NCBI RefSeq assembly: GCF_026625725.1
Contig: NZ_CP113060.1
Location: 1,432,001 to 1,496,000, forward strand
Length of the DNA: 64,000 bases
Direction: 5' to 3'
Source of the DNA: Pseudomonas sp. SL4(2022)
GTDB taxonomy: Bacteria > Pseudomonadota > Gammaproteobacteria > Pseudomonadales > Pseudomonadaceae
Shown here: piece after piece, positions 9,930 to 17,979 of the stretch
Layout of the letters: every line of letters starts with the position of its first letter
Numbering within the stretch: the first letter of the stretch is position 1
Position numbers and translations under genes: made by a program
Notes under the pieces: generated by a model
Databases searched by the model: none
Told to the model about the DNA's origin: nothing
The model's input: only the letters and a program-made list of their open reading frames with translations

Positions 9930-11318
9930 ATGCAATCTCGTGCTCTAGTCGCGCTCATGCTGTGCGCGTCTTTGCTCCTAAGCGGCTGTGCGGCTTTCCG
10001 CAGCTACGAAAGCGAGCTGACCCAAACCAACCAGCACCTGCAAAACGGTGATATCGACGCAGCCCTGGCGCTCCTGGAAAAGAACAACAACGGCGAAAGC
10101 AAAGACCTTCTCTACTACTTCGAGAAAGGCGAACTGCTGCGCAGCAAAGGCGATCTGCAAGGTAGCCTGGCCGCCTGGACCGAGGCTGACAAGCAGGTCA
10201 TGGCGTGGGAAGAAGCTGTGCGCGGCGACCCAAACAAATACCTGGGCGAATTCGGCAGCTTTCTGGTCAATGACCGGGTGCGCCGTTATGAAGGGTATGA
10301 CTACGAAAAAGTCATGCTAACCACCCAGATGGCCATCAACCACCTGGCCTTAGGCGACTTCGAAGCGGCGCGCGTTGAAATCAAGAAGACCCATGAGCGC
10401 GAAGCACTGATTGCTGAACTGCGCGACAAGGAATACCTCAAGCGCGAGGAAGAGGCCGAAAAACAGGGCGTCACGGCCGAACTCAAGGACCTCCAGGGTT
10501 ACCCCGTGGAGTCGCTGAATGCCCCAGAGGTGATCAGCCTGAAGAACAGCTATCAGAGCGCCTTCAGCCACTACCTGTCCGGCTTCGTTTATGAAGCGCT
10601 GGGCGAACGCGGCATGGCCGCCCCTGGCTACCGCAAGGCTGCTGAATTACGCCCTGACACGCCGCTGCTGGAGCAGGCACTGCTTGAGCTGGACAAGCCC
10701 GACGCCCGTGCAGCCGATCAAAGCGATGTGCTGCTGGTGGTGCAAACCGGGCTGGCTCCGGCACGGGACTCGGTCCGCATTCCTCTGCCAATTCCAACCA
10801 GCAGTGGTCTGATCATCACCCCGCTGTCCTTCCCGGTGATTAAAAGCGATGCCTCCACTGCAGACATCAGCAGCCTGTCGCTGGACGCACAGAGCCTGAG
10901 CCTGACTGAACTCAACAGCACTGAAGCCATGTCGCGCCGCGCGTTGCGTGACGACATGCCCGGCATCATTCTGCGCACCAGCGTACGTGCCGCCACACGC
11001 AGCGTGGCCCAAAAACAGCTCAACGATGTCAACCCGCTCGCAGGCCTGGCCGTAGGCATCGCATCGGCCATCACCGAAGGCGCCGATGAACGCACCTGGC
11101 GCACCCTGCCCGACAACACCCAGATCATTCGCCTGCGACTGAAAAAAGGTGAGCATCTGCTGCAACTCGCCGACAGTCAGGTACGTCTGAAGGTTGAACA
11201 GAACTACCAGGTTGTGCCACTGCGCCTGATCGGCAGGCAGATTTTCACCAGCGGCACCGCCGCCAATCTGGTTACACCCGCGCCGCTGCCCAGTGTGGCA
11301 CAGGCCTCTAGCCTTTAA
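9930..11318 (+). CDS. COG3014-family outer-membrane/periplasmic lipoprotein
   Basis: A 462-residue lipoprotein: signal peptide MQSRALVALMLCASLLLSGC with the lipidated cysteine at residue 20. The body resembles COG3014 proteins, with tetratricopeptide-like helical repeats in the first half (for example NQHLQNGDIDAALALLEKNN and INHLALGDFEAARVEIKKTH) and a second half rich in beta-type sequence (LIITPLSFPVI...). It is the first gene of a tight operon with YcfL-like, LpoB-like and CsgG-like genes, a set that recurs in other gammaproteobacteria. A role in cell-envelope assembly or peptidoglycan-synthase control is inferred from that company only. Confidence 0.85.
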   Translation: MQSRALVALMLCASLLLSGCAAFRSYESELTQTNQHLQNGDIDAALALLEKNNNGESKDLLYYFEKGELLRSKGDLQGSLAAWTEADKQVMAWEEAVRGDPNKYLGEFGSFLVNDRVRRYEGYDYEKVMLTTQMAINHLALGDFEAARVEIKKTHEREALIAELRDKEYLKREEEAEKQGVTAELKDLQGYPVESLNAPEVISLKNSYQSAFSHYLSGFVYEALGERGMAAPGYRKAAELRPDTPLLEQALLELDKPDARAADQSDVLLVVQTGLAPARDSVRIPLPIPTSSGLIITPLSFPVIKSDASTADISSLSLDAQSLSLTELNSTEAMSRRALRDDMPGIILRTSVRAATRSVAQKQLNDVNPLAGLAVGIASAITEGADERTWRTLPDNTQIIRLRLKKGEHLLQLADSQVRLKVEQNYQVVPLRLIGRQIFTSGTAANLVTPAPLPSVAQASSL

Positions 11319-11326
11319 GGAGACAG

Positions 11327-11725
11327 ATGATGTCACGTCCGCTTTTTGCCATTTTCGGCCTGGCCCTGTTGGCCGGCTGTGCCACACCGCCCCCGCCTGC
11401 ACCAGGCAGCGCGGCCAGCAAGGTGGTATCGCTCGGCAGCATGGAGCACATCGAAGTCGGTGCCATGCGCGTTGCCCGTGAAAACGGTTTTCTCACCGTC
11501 AAAGTCGAGCTGAAGAACAGCAGCCACAAAAACAAATCCATGTACTACCGCTTTGCCTGGCTGGGCAATGACGGGTTCCCGGTTGCCGGCGAAGAAGGCT
11601 GGAAAAGCCTGACCCTGTACGGCACGCAAACCGCCTACCTGCCTGCCATCGCCCCAGTGCCGCAGGCCACCGACTTCCGTCTGGAAGTCCAGACGCCCGA
11701 CAATAACGTCAACCTGTTCCGTTAA
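11327..11725 (+). CDS. ycfL: YcfL-family lipoprotein (DUF1425)
   Basis: A 132-residue lipoprotein with lipobox LAGC (cysteine 18) and a single beta-rich domain (LTVKVELKNSSHKNKSMYYRFAWLGNDGF...) typical of DUF1425/YcfL. In E. coli ycfL lies directly upstream of lpoB, and the same pairing is seen here. AAGGAG precedes two adjacent ATG codons; either could start translation. It lies 8 bases after the preceding lipoprotein gene and 11 before the LpoB-like gene. Confidence 0.88.
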   Translation: MMSRPLFAIFGLALLAGCATPPPPAPGSAASKVVSLGSMEHIEVGAMRVARENGFLTVKVELKNSSHKNKSMYYRFAWLGNDGFPVAGEEGWKSLTLYGTQTAYLPAIAPVPQATDFRLEVQTPDNNVNLFR

Positions 11726-11736
11726 GAGAGATCGCC

Positions 11737-12330
11737 ATGTTGTTTGCACGCCTTTCCTTCGTAGCCGCCCTTGCTCTGCTGGCCAGTGGCTGTGCCTCCA
11801 CCTCGTCGCCCGTGCTCGGTGGCGGCAATGTCAGCTATGGCGACAGCAAGGCTGTCGAGCTGGTAACCAATGAGTTCGGCTCCACCGATCTGCAGATGAT
11901 CGCCGAATCGATGACCCGCTCGCTGGCTCAGTCTGGCGTGCTGCAGGGGCGTCCGGTGGTGCAGGTATACGATGTGAAGAACAAGACCAGCGAGTACATC
12001 GATACCCGCGAAATCACCACATCGATCAAGACCCAGTTGCTGAAGAGCGGTGTAGCCCGTTTCGCCAGTGACAATGTCGACATGCAGAGCCAGGTTGACC
12101 AGCTGAAGCTGCAGAACCAGAGCGGCCTGTACAAGAACTCCACGGTAGCCAAAACCGGCAACATGATTGCTGCCCAATACCGCCTGGAAGGCTCGATCAG
12201 CTCCATCGTCAAACGCAGCAGCGATTACAAAGACGTGTTCTACAAGTTCAGCCTGCAACTGGTCGATGTGGAAAGCGGCCTGGCCGAGTGGATGGACGAA
12301 AAAGAAATCCGCAAAACTACGGAGCGCTGA
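11737..12330 (+). CDS. lpoB: LpoB-like penicillin-binding protein activator lipoprotein
   Basis: A 197-residue lipoprotein with signal peptide and lipobox LASGC (cysteine 19). The C-terminal domain matches the LpoB family (COG3417), a relative of the TolB N-terminal and CsgG folds, with the conserved start TDLQMIAESMTRSL and the later QYRLEGSISSI. In E. coli, LpoB is anchored in the outer membrane and stimulates the peptidoglycan synthase PBP1B. P. aeruginosa uses the unrelated LpoP for PBP1B, so an LpoB homologue here may have another partner. The linker between lipid anchor and domain is short compared with E. coli LpoB. Confidence 0.85.
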   Translation: MLFARLSFVAALALLASGCASTSSPVLGGGNVSYGDSKAVELVTNEFGSTDLQMIAESMTRSLAQSGVLQGRPVVQVYDVKNKTSEYIDTREITTSIKTQLLKSGVARFASDNVDMQSQVDQLKLQNQSGLYKNSTVAKTGNMIAAQYRLEGSISSIVKRSSDYKDVFYKFSLQLVDVESGLAEWMDEKEIRKTTER

Positions 12331-12331
12331 G

Positions 12332-13075
12332 ATGAAGCATCTGATCGCATTACTGCTGCTCGGCATCGCCGGGCTGGCCCAGGCTGCACCCAAGATCGCG
12401 GTCACCGATCTGGCTTACGAGGAACGTGTACGCGAATACATCCGCGTGGTCAGTGCGCACAGCCAGGCCCAGGCCAGTGGCTTTTCGGCAAGCAACTCGT
12501 CCAGCTACAACGAAGTGGAAGGAACCTACAGCTACGTTGAGCGCGGCGAACTGCGCAAGTTCACCGGTGACATCAAGGGCGAGATCCTCAAATCACGGAT
12601 GTTCCAGCTGATTCAGGGCAAACCCTACACCGCCAAGCAGAACGAAGGCCTCTACGACGTCATCGCGCGGATCAAGCAGGGTCACTTCAAGGGCGCTGAC
12701 TATGTGCTGTTCGGCACCCTGTCGGATATCGACTTCCGCCAGGACCTCAACGACATAGCCGAAACCGACAGCTACTCCAAGGTGCTCGGCCTGACCCTGG
12801 TGGCGGATTTCAGCCTGATCAATACCCGAACCTACGAAATCACCTCGGCGTTCACCGCCATGGGTGAAGCGCAGGACGTGAAACTGGTCAATGGCAACGA
12901 TATCCGCGTCACCCCCAATCGCGGGCGAGTAATCCGCGATGTGTCCAAGGCGCTGGGTGAAGACGTTGCCGGTCAGCTGCACGAGCAACTGCTCGGTAAC
13001 CGTACCCCTGGCCTGCAAAGCCCGTCAGGCAACAGCACACTGCCCCCCAACGAAGCGCCGGTCATTCTGCGTTAA
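12332..13075 (+). CDS. Periplasmic CsgG/LpoB-like protein
   Basis: A 247-residue exported protein with signal peptide MKHLIALLLLGIAGLAQA and no lipobox. The mature part begins APKIAVTDLAYEERVREYI, the opening typical of CsgG/LpoB-like domains, and is about as large as that domain plus a proline/serine-rich C-terminal tail. It starts one base after the LpoB-like stop codon. A longer in-frame start inside the preceding gene was rejected because it would lack the signal peptide. It is probably a non-lipidated paralogue working with the preceding lipoproteins; function unknown. Confidence 0.82.
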   Translation: MKHLIALLLLGIAGLAQAAPKIAVTDLAYEERVREYIRVVSAHSQAQASGFSASNSSSYNEVEGTYSYVERGELRKFTGDIKGEILKSRMFQLIQGKPYTAKQNEGLYDVIARIKQGHFKGADYVLFGTLSDIDFRQDLNDIAETDSYSKVLGLTLVADFSLINTRTYEITSAFTAMGEAQDVKLVNGNDIRVTPNRGRVIRDVSKALGEDVAGQLHEQLLGNRTPGLQSPSGNSTLPPNEAPVILR

Positions 13076-13080
13076 TCCAC

Positions 13081-13107
13081 AGGCGGCCCGATGGCCGCCT
13101 GTTTTTT
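13081..13107 (+). terminator. Terminator of the lipoprotein operon
   Basis: AGGCGGCC and GGCCGCCT flank a four-base loop, followed by GTTTTTT on the plus strand, immediately after the last operon gene. Confidence 0.88.
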
Positions 13108-13112
13108 CTGGC

Positions 13113-14993
13113 TCAGGCGACCTTGCGAGTCAATTGGCTGCGCCCATACAACAGGATGATGGCCGCCAGCGCCGTGGCCTGGGCCGCCAGGCTGTAGGCG
13201 TCATCATGAATACCCAGCCAGTCGAACTCGAAAAACGCCACCGGCTGCGTCGCCAGCACCCCGGCTTCCTGCAGCGCCGCCACACCATGGCCGGCGAACA
13301 CCACCGAGAGCACGCAGAGCAACACTGCATTAGCACCGAAGAAAGTTGCCAGCGGCAGCTTGCGCGAGCCGCGCAGGATCACCCAGGCCAGCCCGAGCAG
13401 CAGCACCAGCGCCGCGGCCGCACCGGCCAGCACCATGCCATGGCCTTGCGGACCAGCCTGCAGCCAGAGGGTTTCATAGAACAGGATGACTTCAAACAAC
13501 TCGCGGTACACCGAGAAGAACGCCAGCACGGCAAAGCCGAAACGACCGCCACCGCCGACCAGACTGCTCTTGATGTAATCCTGCCAGGCTGCGGCATGCC
13601 GGCGGTCATGCATCCACACCCCGAGCCAGAGCACCATCACGCTGGCGAACAGCGCAGTCACGCCTTCCAGCAGTTCACGCTGCGCACCGCTGACGTCAAT
13701 CAGATAGGCCGCTAGTGCCCAGGTGCCAGCCCCAGCCAGCAGCGCCAGGCCCCAGCCGATATGCACACTGCGCACCGCCTGTTGCTGGCCGGTGTTGCGC
13801 AGGAAGGCCAGAATCGCCGCCAGCACCAGAATCGCCTCCAGCCCTTCACGCAGCAGAATCAGCAGGCTGGAGAAGAAACTCAGCGAAGCCGACAGGCCAT
13901 CGCTGTCGAGCAAGGCGGCAGCAGTCGCCAACTCGGCCTTGGCCTGCTCCAGCCGCTGCGCCGCCTGCGGCACCGGCAAACCGTCCTGGAGCGCCTGGCG
14001 GTAAGCCATCAGCGCCCGTTCGGTGGTCTTGCGCTGCACCGAGTCGAGGTTATCCAGGGCGCTTTCGACCAGCTCGAAGCCCTCCAGATAAGCGCCGACA
14101 GACAGGTCATAGGCCTGCTCGTGCTCACCGACGCGGTAGGCCGCCAGGCTCTGCTCCAGGGTCGCGCGAGTATGCTCGATCAACTGCAGCGGGCCACGCT
14201 GTTGCACCGGAGGCTGAGCACGCTGGATACGGAAGCGTGCAGCCGCTTCATCGCCCTGCGCGGCGGCCACTTCATCCGGGTTTGTACCGGCCAACGCCGC
14301 CATCGTGAACGGCGCACCGACGGCAACCGGCTCGGCACTGAAGCCGGCGATATAACTGGCCAGGTCCCAGCGCTGACGCTCATCCAACTGATCGGCAAAA
14401 GCCGCCATGTCCGTACCTTCGATGCCCAGACCGATGGTATTGAACAGGTCATACAGGCTCAAACGGTTGAGCCGCGCCAGGTCGCGCAGGTTGGCTGGAG
14501 GCGGCTCCAGGCCGATACCGGCCGGCCCATCACCCGCACCGCTATCACCGTGGCACACGCTGCAGTGCTGGGCAAACAGCGGCGCGCCACGGCTAGGATC
14601 GGGGGTAATCGCCGGGGTCTGACTGACCCCATAAGCGCTGGCCAGGGTCGCGGCCAGCTGCCGTGCCTGCTGAGCAACCTGGCCGCCGTCGACACGCTGT
14701 TCAATGCCCTGGCGCAGACTGGCAACGCCCTGTTCCAACTCGGCTTGCTCGCTACGCGCTGGCAGCGCAACGATCAGCCCTTGCAGTACAGTAAGAAACT
14801 CAAGCTGCTCACGGTATTCGCCGGAGTCGATCACCTGACCATTGGCCACGGTGGCCGGGTAGTCAGCGCCCAGGTAACCGAGCAGATGCAATGCTTGCGC
14901 CGCGCCCTCGATGGGCTCGGCCATAACAGCCAGGCTGCAGAATGCCAACACAGGCACCAGCAACCAGCTGCAGAAACGTAAAACGGAAGTCAT
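13113..14993 (-). CDS. FTR1-family iron permease fused to a cytochrome c domain
   Basis: A 626-residue protein of the FTR1/EfeU iron permease family. A signal peptide (residues 1-25) is followed by a helical periplasmic segment, a cytochrome c domain with haem motif CSVCH at 144-148 and a likely axial Met near 196, another helical segment, and a seven-helix permease from about residue 373. The two iron-binding REXXE motifs are present as REGLE (382-386) and RELFE (497-501). FTR1 permeases import iron coupled to ferrous oxidation; here the oxidising haem is built in. No efeO or efeB neighbour is present. The start at MTSVLRF was chosen because it exposes the signal peptide. Confidence 0.92.
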   Translation of the reverse strand: MTSVLRFCSWLLVPVLAFCSLAVMAEPIEGAAQALHLLGYLGADYPATVANGQVIDSGEYREQLEFLTVLQGLIVALPARSEQAELEQGVASLRQGIEQRVDGGQVAQQARQLAATLASAYGVSQTPAITPDPSRGAPLFAQHCSVCHGDSGAGDGPAGIGLEPPPANLRDLARLNRLSLYDLFNTIGLGIEGTDMAAFADQLDERQRWDLASYIAGFSAEPVAVGAPFTMAALAGTNPDEVAAAQGDEAAARFRIQRAQPPVQQRGPLQLIEHTRATLEQSLAAYRVGEHEQAYDLSVGAYLEGFELVESALDNLDSVQRKTTERALMAYRQALQDGLPVPQAAQRLEQAKAELATAAALLDSDGLSASLSFFSSLLILLREGLEAILVLAAILAFLRNTGQQQAVRSVHIGWGLALLAGAGTWALAAYLIDVSGAQRELLEGVTALFASVMVLWLGVWMHDRRHAAAWQDYIKSSLVGGGGRFGFAVLAFFSVYRELFEVILFYETLWLQAGPQGHGMVLAGAAAALVLLLGLAWVILRGSRKLPLATFFGANAVLLCVLSVVFAGHGVAALQEAGVLATQPVAFFEFDWLGIHDDAYSLAAQATALAAIILLYGRSQLTRKVA

Positions 14994-15114
14994 ATAGGAG
15001 TTGATCCCAAATACGAATGGATGACATTCGATTGTTGCCCTCCTAATAACTTTCCTCAACCACTGATCGACCATGGCCCGCGACGGATCGTCGCAACGGT
15101 GCAGGAGTGATGCG
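14994..15114. promoter_or_regulatory. Divergent FTR1 / SDR promoter region with an inverted repeat
   Basis: Between divergent genes lies the inverted repeat CGAATG-GATGA-CATTCG at 15014-15030, close to the FTR1 start. Its size and base pattern recall an iron-regulator (Fur) operator, but the match is only partial. Confidence 0.4.
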
Positions 15115-15888
15115 ATGACTTTTTGGCAACGCCTGAATGAACCCGCGCATGTTGCGGTCTGTGGCGCCAGTCGGGGGATCGGCCTGGCGCTGACCACACA
15201 ATTGCTCGCCCGCACCGATGTCGCCGCGGTCTGGGCCATCACCCGCCAAGCCAGTCAGGCGCCCGGCCTGCTTGAGCTACAAGCGCAATACGGCCAACGC
15301 TTGCACTGTCTGGATGTGGATGTGTGCGATGAACAGGCGCTAAGCGAGCTGGCCGCGCATTTACGCACCGTCATCCCGCGCCTGCACCTGCTGCTGTGCA
15401 CCGTTGGCGTGCTGCAGGACGGCGCGGCGAAAGCGGAAAAGGGCCTGGGTCAGATCACGCTTGAGGGGTTGCTGGCAACCTTTCAGCGCAACAGCTTTGC
15501 GCCGATCTTGCTGCTCAAGCATTTGTTGCCGCTGCTACGCGGCCAGCATGCCTGCACAGTGGCGGCGCTGTCGGCGCGGGTCGGTTCGATTGGCGACAAC
15601 CGCCTCGGCGGCTGGTACAGCTACCGCGCCAGCAAAGCCGCGTTGAATCAACTGCTGCACACGGCGAGCATTGAGCTGAGCCGGCTCAACCCCAACAGCT
15701 GCGTGCTCAGCCTGCACCCCGGCACCACCAACACCGACCTGTCGAAACCCTTTCAGGCCAATGTGCCCGCCGACAAACTGTTTACCCCACGCTACTCCGC
15801 CGAATGCCTGCTGGCGCAGATTGAGCAGCACGGCCCGGCTCAGACCGGCACGTTCTGGGGCTGGGACGGCCAGCCGATTCCCTGGTAA
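15115..15888 (+). CDS. Short-chain dehydrogenase/reductase (C-factor-like)
   Basis: A 257-residue classical-type SDR. The nucleotide-binding glycine motif GASRGIG is at residues 17-23 and the catalytic YRASK at 170-174, with a conserved serine in ALSARVGSIG. GCAGGAG lies before the chosen ATG (MTFWQRLNEP). Sequence such as LSLHPGTTNTDLSKPFQANV in the C-terminal part resembles the C-factor subgroup. The substrate is unknown. It is divergent from the iron permease and convergent with the RhtB gene. Confidence 0.87.
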   Translation: MTFWQRLNEPAHVAVCGASRGIGLALTTQLLARTDVAAVWAITRQASQAPGLLELQAQYGQRLHCLDVDVCDEQALSELAAHLRTVIPRLHLLLCTVGVLQDGAAKAEKGLGQITLEGLLATFQRNSFAPILLLKHLLPLLRGQHACTVAALSARVGSIGDNRLGGWYSYRASKAALNQLLHTASIELSRLNPNSCVLSLHPGTTNTDLSKPFQANVPADKLFTPRYSAECLLAQIEQHGPAQTGTFWGWDGQPIPW

Positions 15889-15903
15889 CTATGTCCGCGA
15901 AGA

Positions 15904-16533
15904 TCAGACTGGCGCGCGACGTACGCTGGCCAGCAGTGCCGCCGCCCCCACAAACAGCGCGCCGAAAGTGCGGTTCATCAGCTTCTGCTGACGCGGCGAA
16001 CGCAACGCGCCCAACACACGTGCGGCCAGACCGGTGTAACCGGCCATCACAATCAGATCGACGCAGATCATGGTCACGCCCATCACCAGGTACTGCATCA
16101 GCAGCGGCGCCTGCGGGTTAAGGAACTGCGGCAGCACCGCGAGCATGAACACAATCGCTTTGGGGTTGCTGAAGTTGACCAGAAAACCGCGCAGCACCAG
16201 AGTCAGCGGTCGGCCGATGGGCCGTTCGGTCTGTGCGCTCATGTCGCTGGGCAGCGCCTGCCATTGGCGATAGCCGAGGTACACCAGGTAAACCACACCG
16301 AACCACTTGATCAGGCTAAAGGCCAATTCCGACGCGGCCAGAATCGCCCCGACACCGGCGGCCACGATAGCGATCTGCAACACCAGGCCCAACTGCAGGC
16401 CCAGGGCATTCCAGTAACCGCGCAGAAACCCGTATTGCAGCCCTGCGGACATCGAGGCAATCGCCCCGGCACCCGGCGACAGGCTGATGACCCAACAGGC
16501 CACAAAGAATGCAAGCCAGGTTTCCAGTGCCAT
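15904..16533 (-). CDS. LysE/RhtB-family amino-acid exporter
   Basis: A 209-residue inner-membrane protein with about six hydrophobic segments. It has the family N-terminus with SPGAGAIASMSAGLQYG at about residues 19-35 and the central FLVNFSNPKAIVFMLAVLPQF motif. RhtB-family proteins export homoserine, threonine or related amino acids using the proton gradient; the specific substrate is not predictable. It is monocistronic and convergent with the SDR gene. Confidence 0.9.
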   Translation of the reverse strand: MALETWLAFFVACWVISLSPGAGAIASMSAGLQYGFLRGYWNALGLQLGLVLQIAIVAAGVGAILAASELAFSLIKWFGVVYLVYLGYRQWQALPSDMSAQTERPIGRPLTLVLRGFLVNFSNPKAIVFMLAVLPQFLNPQAPLLMQYLVMGVTMICVDLIVMAGYTGLAARVLGALRSPRQQKLMNRTFGALFVGAAALLASVRRAPV

Positions 16534-16564
16534 GGCATTTCTCCGTTAAACAAATGCGAAATAA

Positions 16565-16592
16565 AAAGGGGTAGGCCTTAGCCTACCCCTTG
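16565..16592 (-). terminator. Terminator of the ABC-F / mscS / terC operon
   Basis: The perfect hairpin AAGGGGTAGGC-CTTA-GCCTACCCCTT is followed on the minus strand by a T run, 26 bases past the terC stop codon. Confidence 0.88.
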
Positions 16593-16617
16593 TCGATTGC
16601 CTCGCCCAGCCTGTGGT

Positions 16618-17385
16618 TTAGTTTGGCAAGTCCTTGCGCAACTGCACCGGCTCCGCGTCTTCTTCCTTGCGTGCACGAGCACGAGCGGTGCGCATGCGGA
16701 TATTGACGGCTTCCACCGCCAGCGAGAAGGCCATGGCGAAGTACACATAACCCTTCGGCACATGCACTTCGAAGGCTTCGGCGATCAACACGGTACCGAC
16801 CACGATGAGGAACGACAGGGCAAGAATTTTCAGGCTCGGGTGCTTGTCGATAAAGTCGCTGATAGTGCCGGCTGACAGCATCATCACGATCACCGAAATC
16901 ACAATGGCCGCGACCATGACGGGCACGTTGTCGACCAGGCCGACCGCAGTGATTACCGAGTCCAGGGAGAACACGATGTCGATGATCGCGATCTGCACGA
17001 TGATGCCCATGAAGCCATAGGTCTTGCCACCGACGGTTTGAGCCTCTTCTTCACCTTCCAGGCTGTGGAAGATCTCCGCCGTACTCTTCCACAGCAGGAA
17101 CAGGCCACCGAAGAACAGGATCAGATCACGGCCGGAGAAGCCTTGGTCGAATACATGGAACAGATCGGCGGTCAGGCGCATCACCCAACTGATCGATAGC
17201 AGCAGCAGAATCCGCGTGCCCATGGCCAGGGCCAGGCCGAAGAAACGCGCCTTGGGTTGCTGATGCTTGGGCAGACGACTGACCAGGATCGAGATAAAAA
17301 TGATGTTGTCGATGCCGAGGACGATTTCCAAGGCCGTCAATGTCAGAAAAGCGACCCAGAGCTCCGGGCTGGCCAACCATTCCAT
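16618..17385 (-). CDS. TerC-family membrane protein
   Basis: A 255-residue protein with seven predicted membrane segments. The family motifs ALEIVLGIDNIIFISIL at residues 19-35 and IDIVFSLDSVITAVGL further on carry the conserved acidic residues within membrane helices. TerC-family members have been linked to manganese export and to metalation of secreted proteins; tellurite resistance is not implied without other ter genes, and none are present. It is the last gene of a three-gene operon, six bases after the MscS gene. Confidence 0.9.
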   Translation of the reverse strand: MEWLASPELWVAFLTLTALEIVLGIDNIIFISILVSRLPKHQQPKARFFGLALAMGTRILLLLSISWVMRLTADLFHVFDQGFSGRDLILFFGGLFLLWKSTAEIFHSLEGEEEAQTVGGKTYGFMGIIVQIAIIDIVFSLDSVITAVGLVDNVPVMVAAIVISVIVMMLSAGTISDFIDKHPSLKILALSFLIVVGTVLIAEAFEVHVPKGYVYFAMAFSLAVEAVNIRMRTARARARKEEDAEPVQLRKDLPN

Positions 17386-17391
17386 AAATGC

Positions 17392-17979
17392 TTAAACCTC
17401 TTTGTTTCGGGGTGAGGGGAGTTCGCCATTGCGCCAGCGGCGCACGGCCTTTTGGAAAAACAAACTGTTGGGCACCTGCATCAGCGCGCCCACACCTTCC
17501 TCACTGAGGTCTTCGAGGGTGGTGTAAAACAGGTTCACCGACAAGACGCGGCCTTTGACTCCAGGCTTGTCAGCGCTTTCGATGACTTCAACACAGTCGC
17601 CGATACGGAACGGCCCCAGGGTGATGATCAGCAGCGCACAGAACAGGTTGGACAGCACGCTCCAGATAGCAAAGAACGCGACAGCGGCGACAGCCACAAA
17701 CCCTGTGAGCGCCGTCCACAGAACCTCAGCCGACACGCCCAACCGCTCCAGCACCAGCATGAATGCACTGCCCATGATCAGCCATCGCACCGTTCCGCGC
17801 AGCGGTAACAGCACCTCGGCCGGTAGCTGCGGATAACGTGCACCCAAGCTATTCAGGCCACGCGCCAAAAAGCGTTGCAGCCCCCAGGCCAAGAACAGAA
17901 TCAGCAGTACCTGACCTGCGCGAATCAGCGGCTCGCTATAGGTCAACAGCCATGCGTAAGAAGGCCACTCAAACCTCAA
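17392..17979 (-). CDS. Small MscS-family mechanosensitive ion channel
   Basis: A 195-residue protein of the MscS family: two or three N-terminal membrane helices followed by the pore helix and beta domain, recognisable by WSVLSNLFCALLIITLGPFRIGDCVEV and by VLSVNLFYTTLEDL. It is shorter than E. coli MscS (286 residues) and lacks most of the C-terminal cytoplasmic cage. Such channels gate under membrane tension during osmotic downshock. The start codon overlaps the stop of the ABC-F gene by four bases, indicating translational coupling. Confidence 0.87.
   Translation of the reverse strand: MRFEWPSYAWLLTYSEPLIRAGQVLLILFLAWGLQRFLARGLNSLGARYPQLPAEVLLPLRGTVRWLIMGSAFMLVLERLGVSAEVLWTALTGFVAVAAVAFFAIWSVLSNLFCALLIITLGPFRIGDCVEVIESADKPGVKGRVLSVNLFYTTLEDLSEEGVGALMQVPNSLFFQKAVRRWRNGELPSPRNKEV

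Noticed and set aside
16618..17385. Tellurite-resistance operon suggested by terC
   Set aside because: No terA, terB, terD or terE nearby; the gene is the last of an ABC-F / mscS operon, so only the membrane-protein family is implied.
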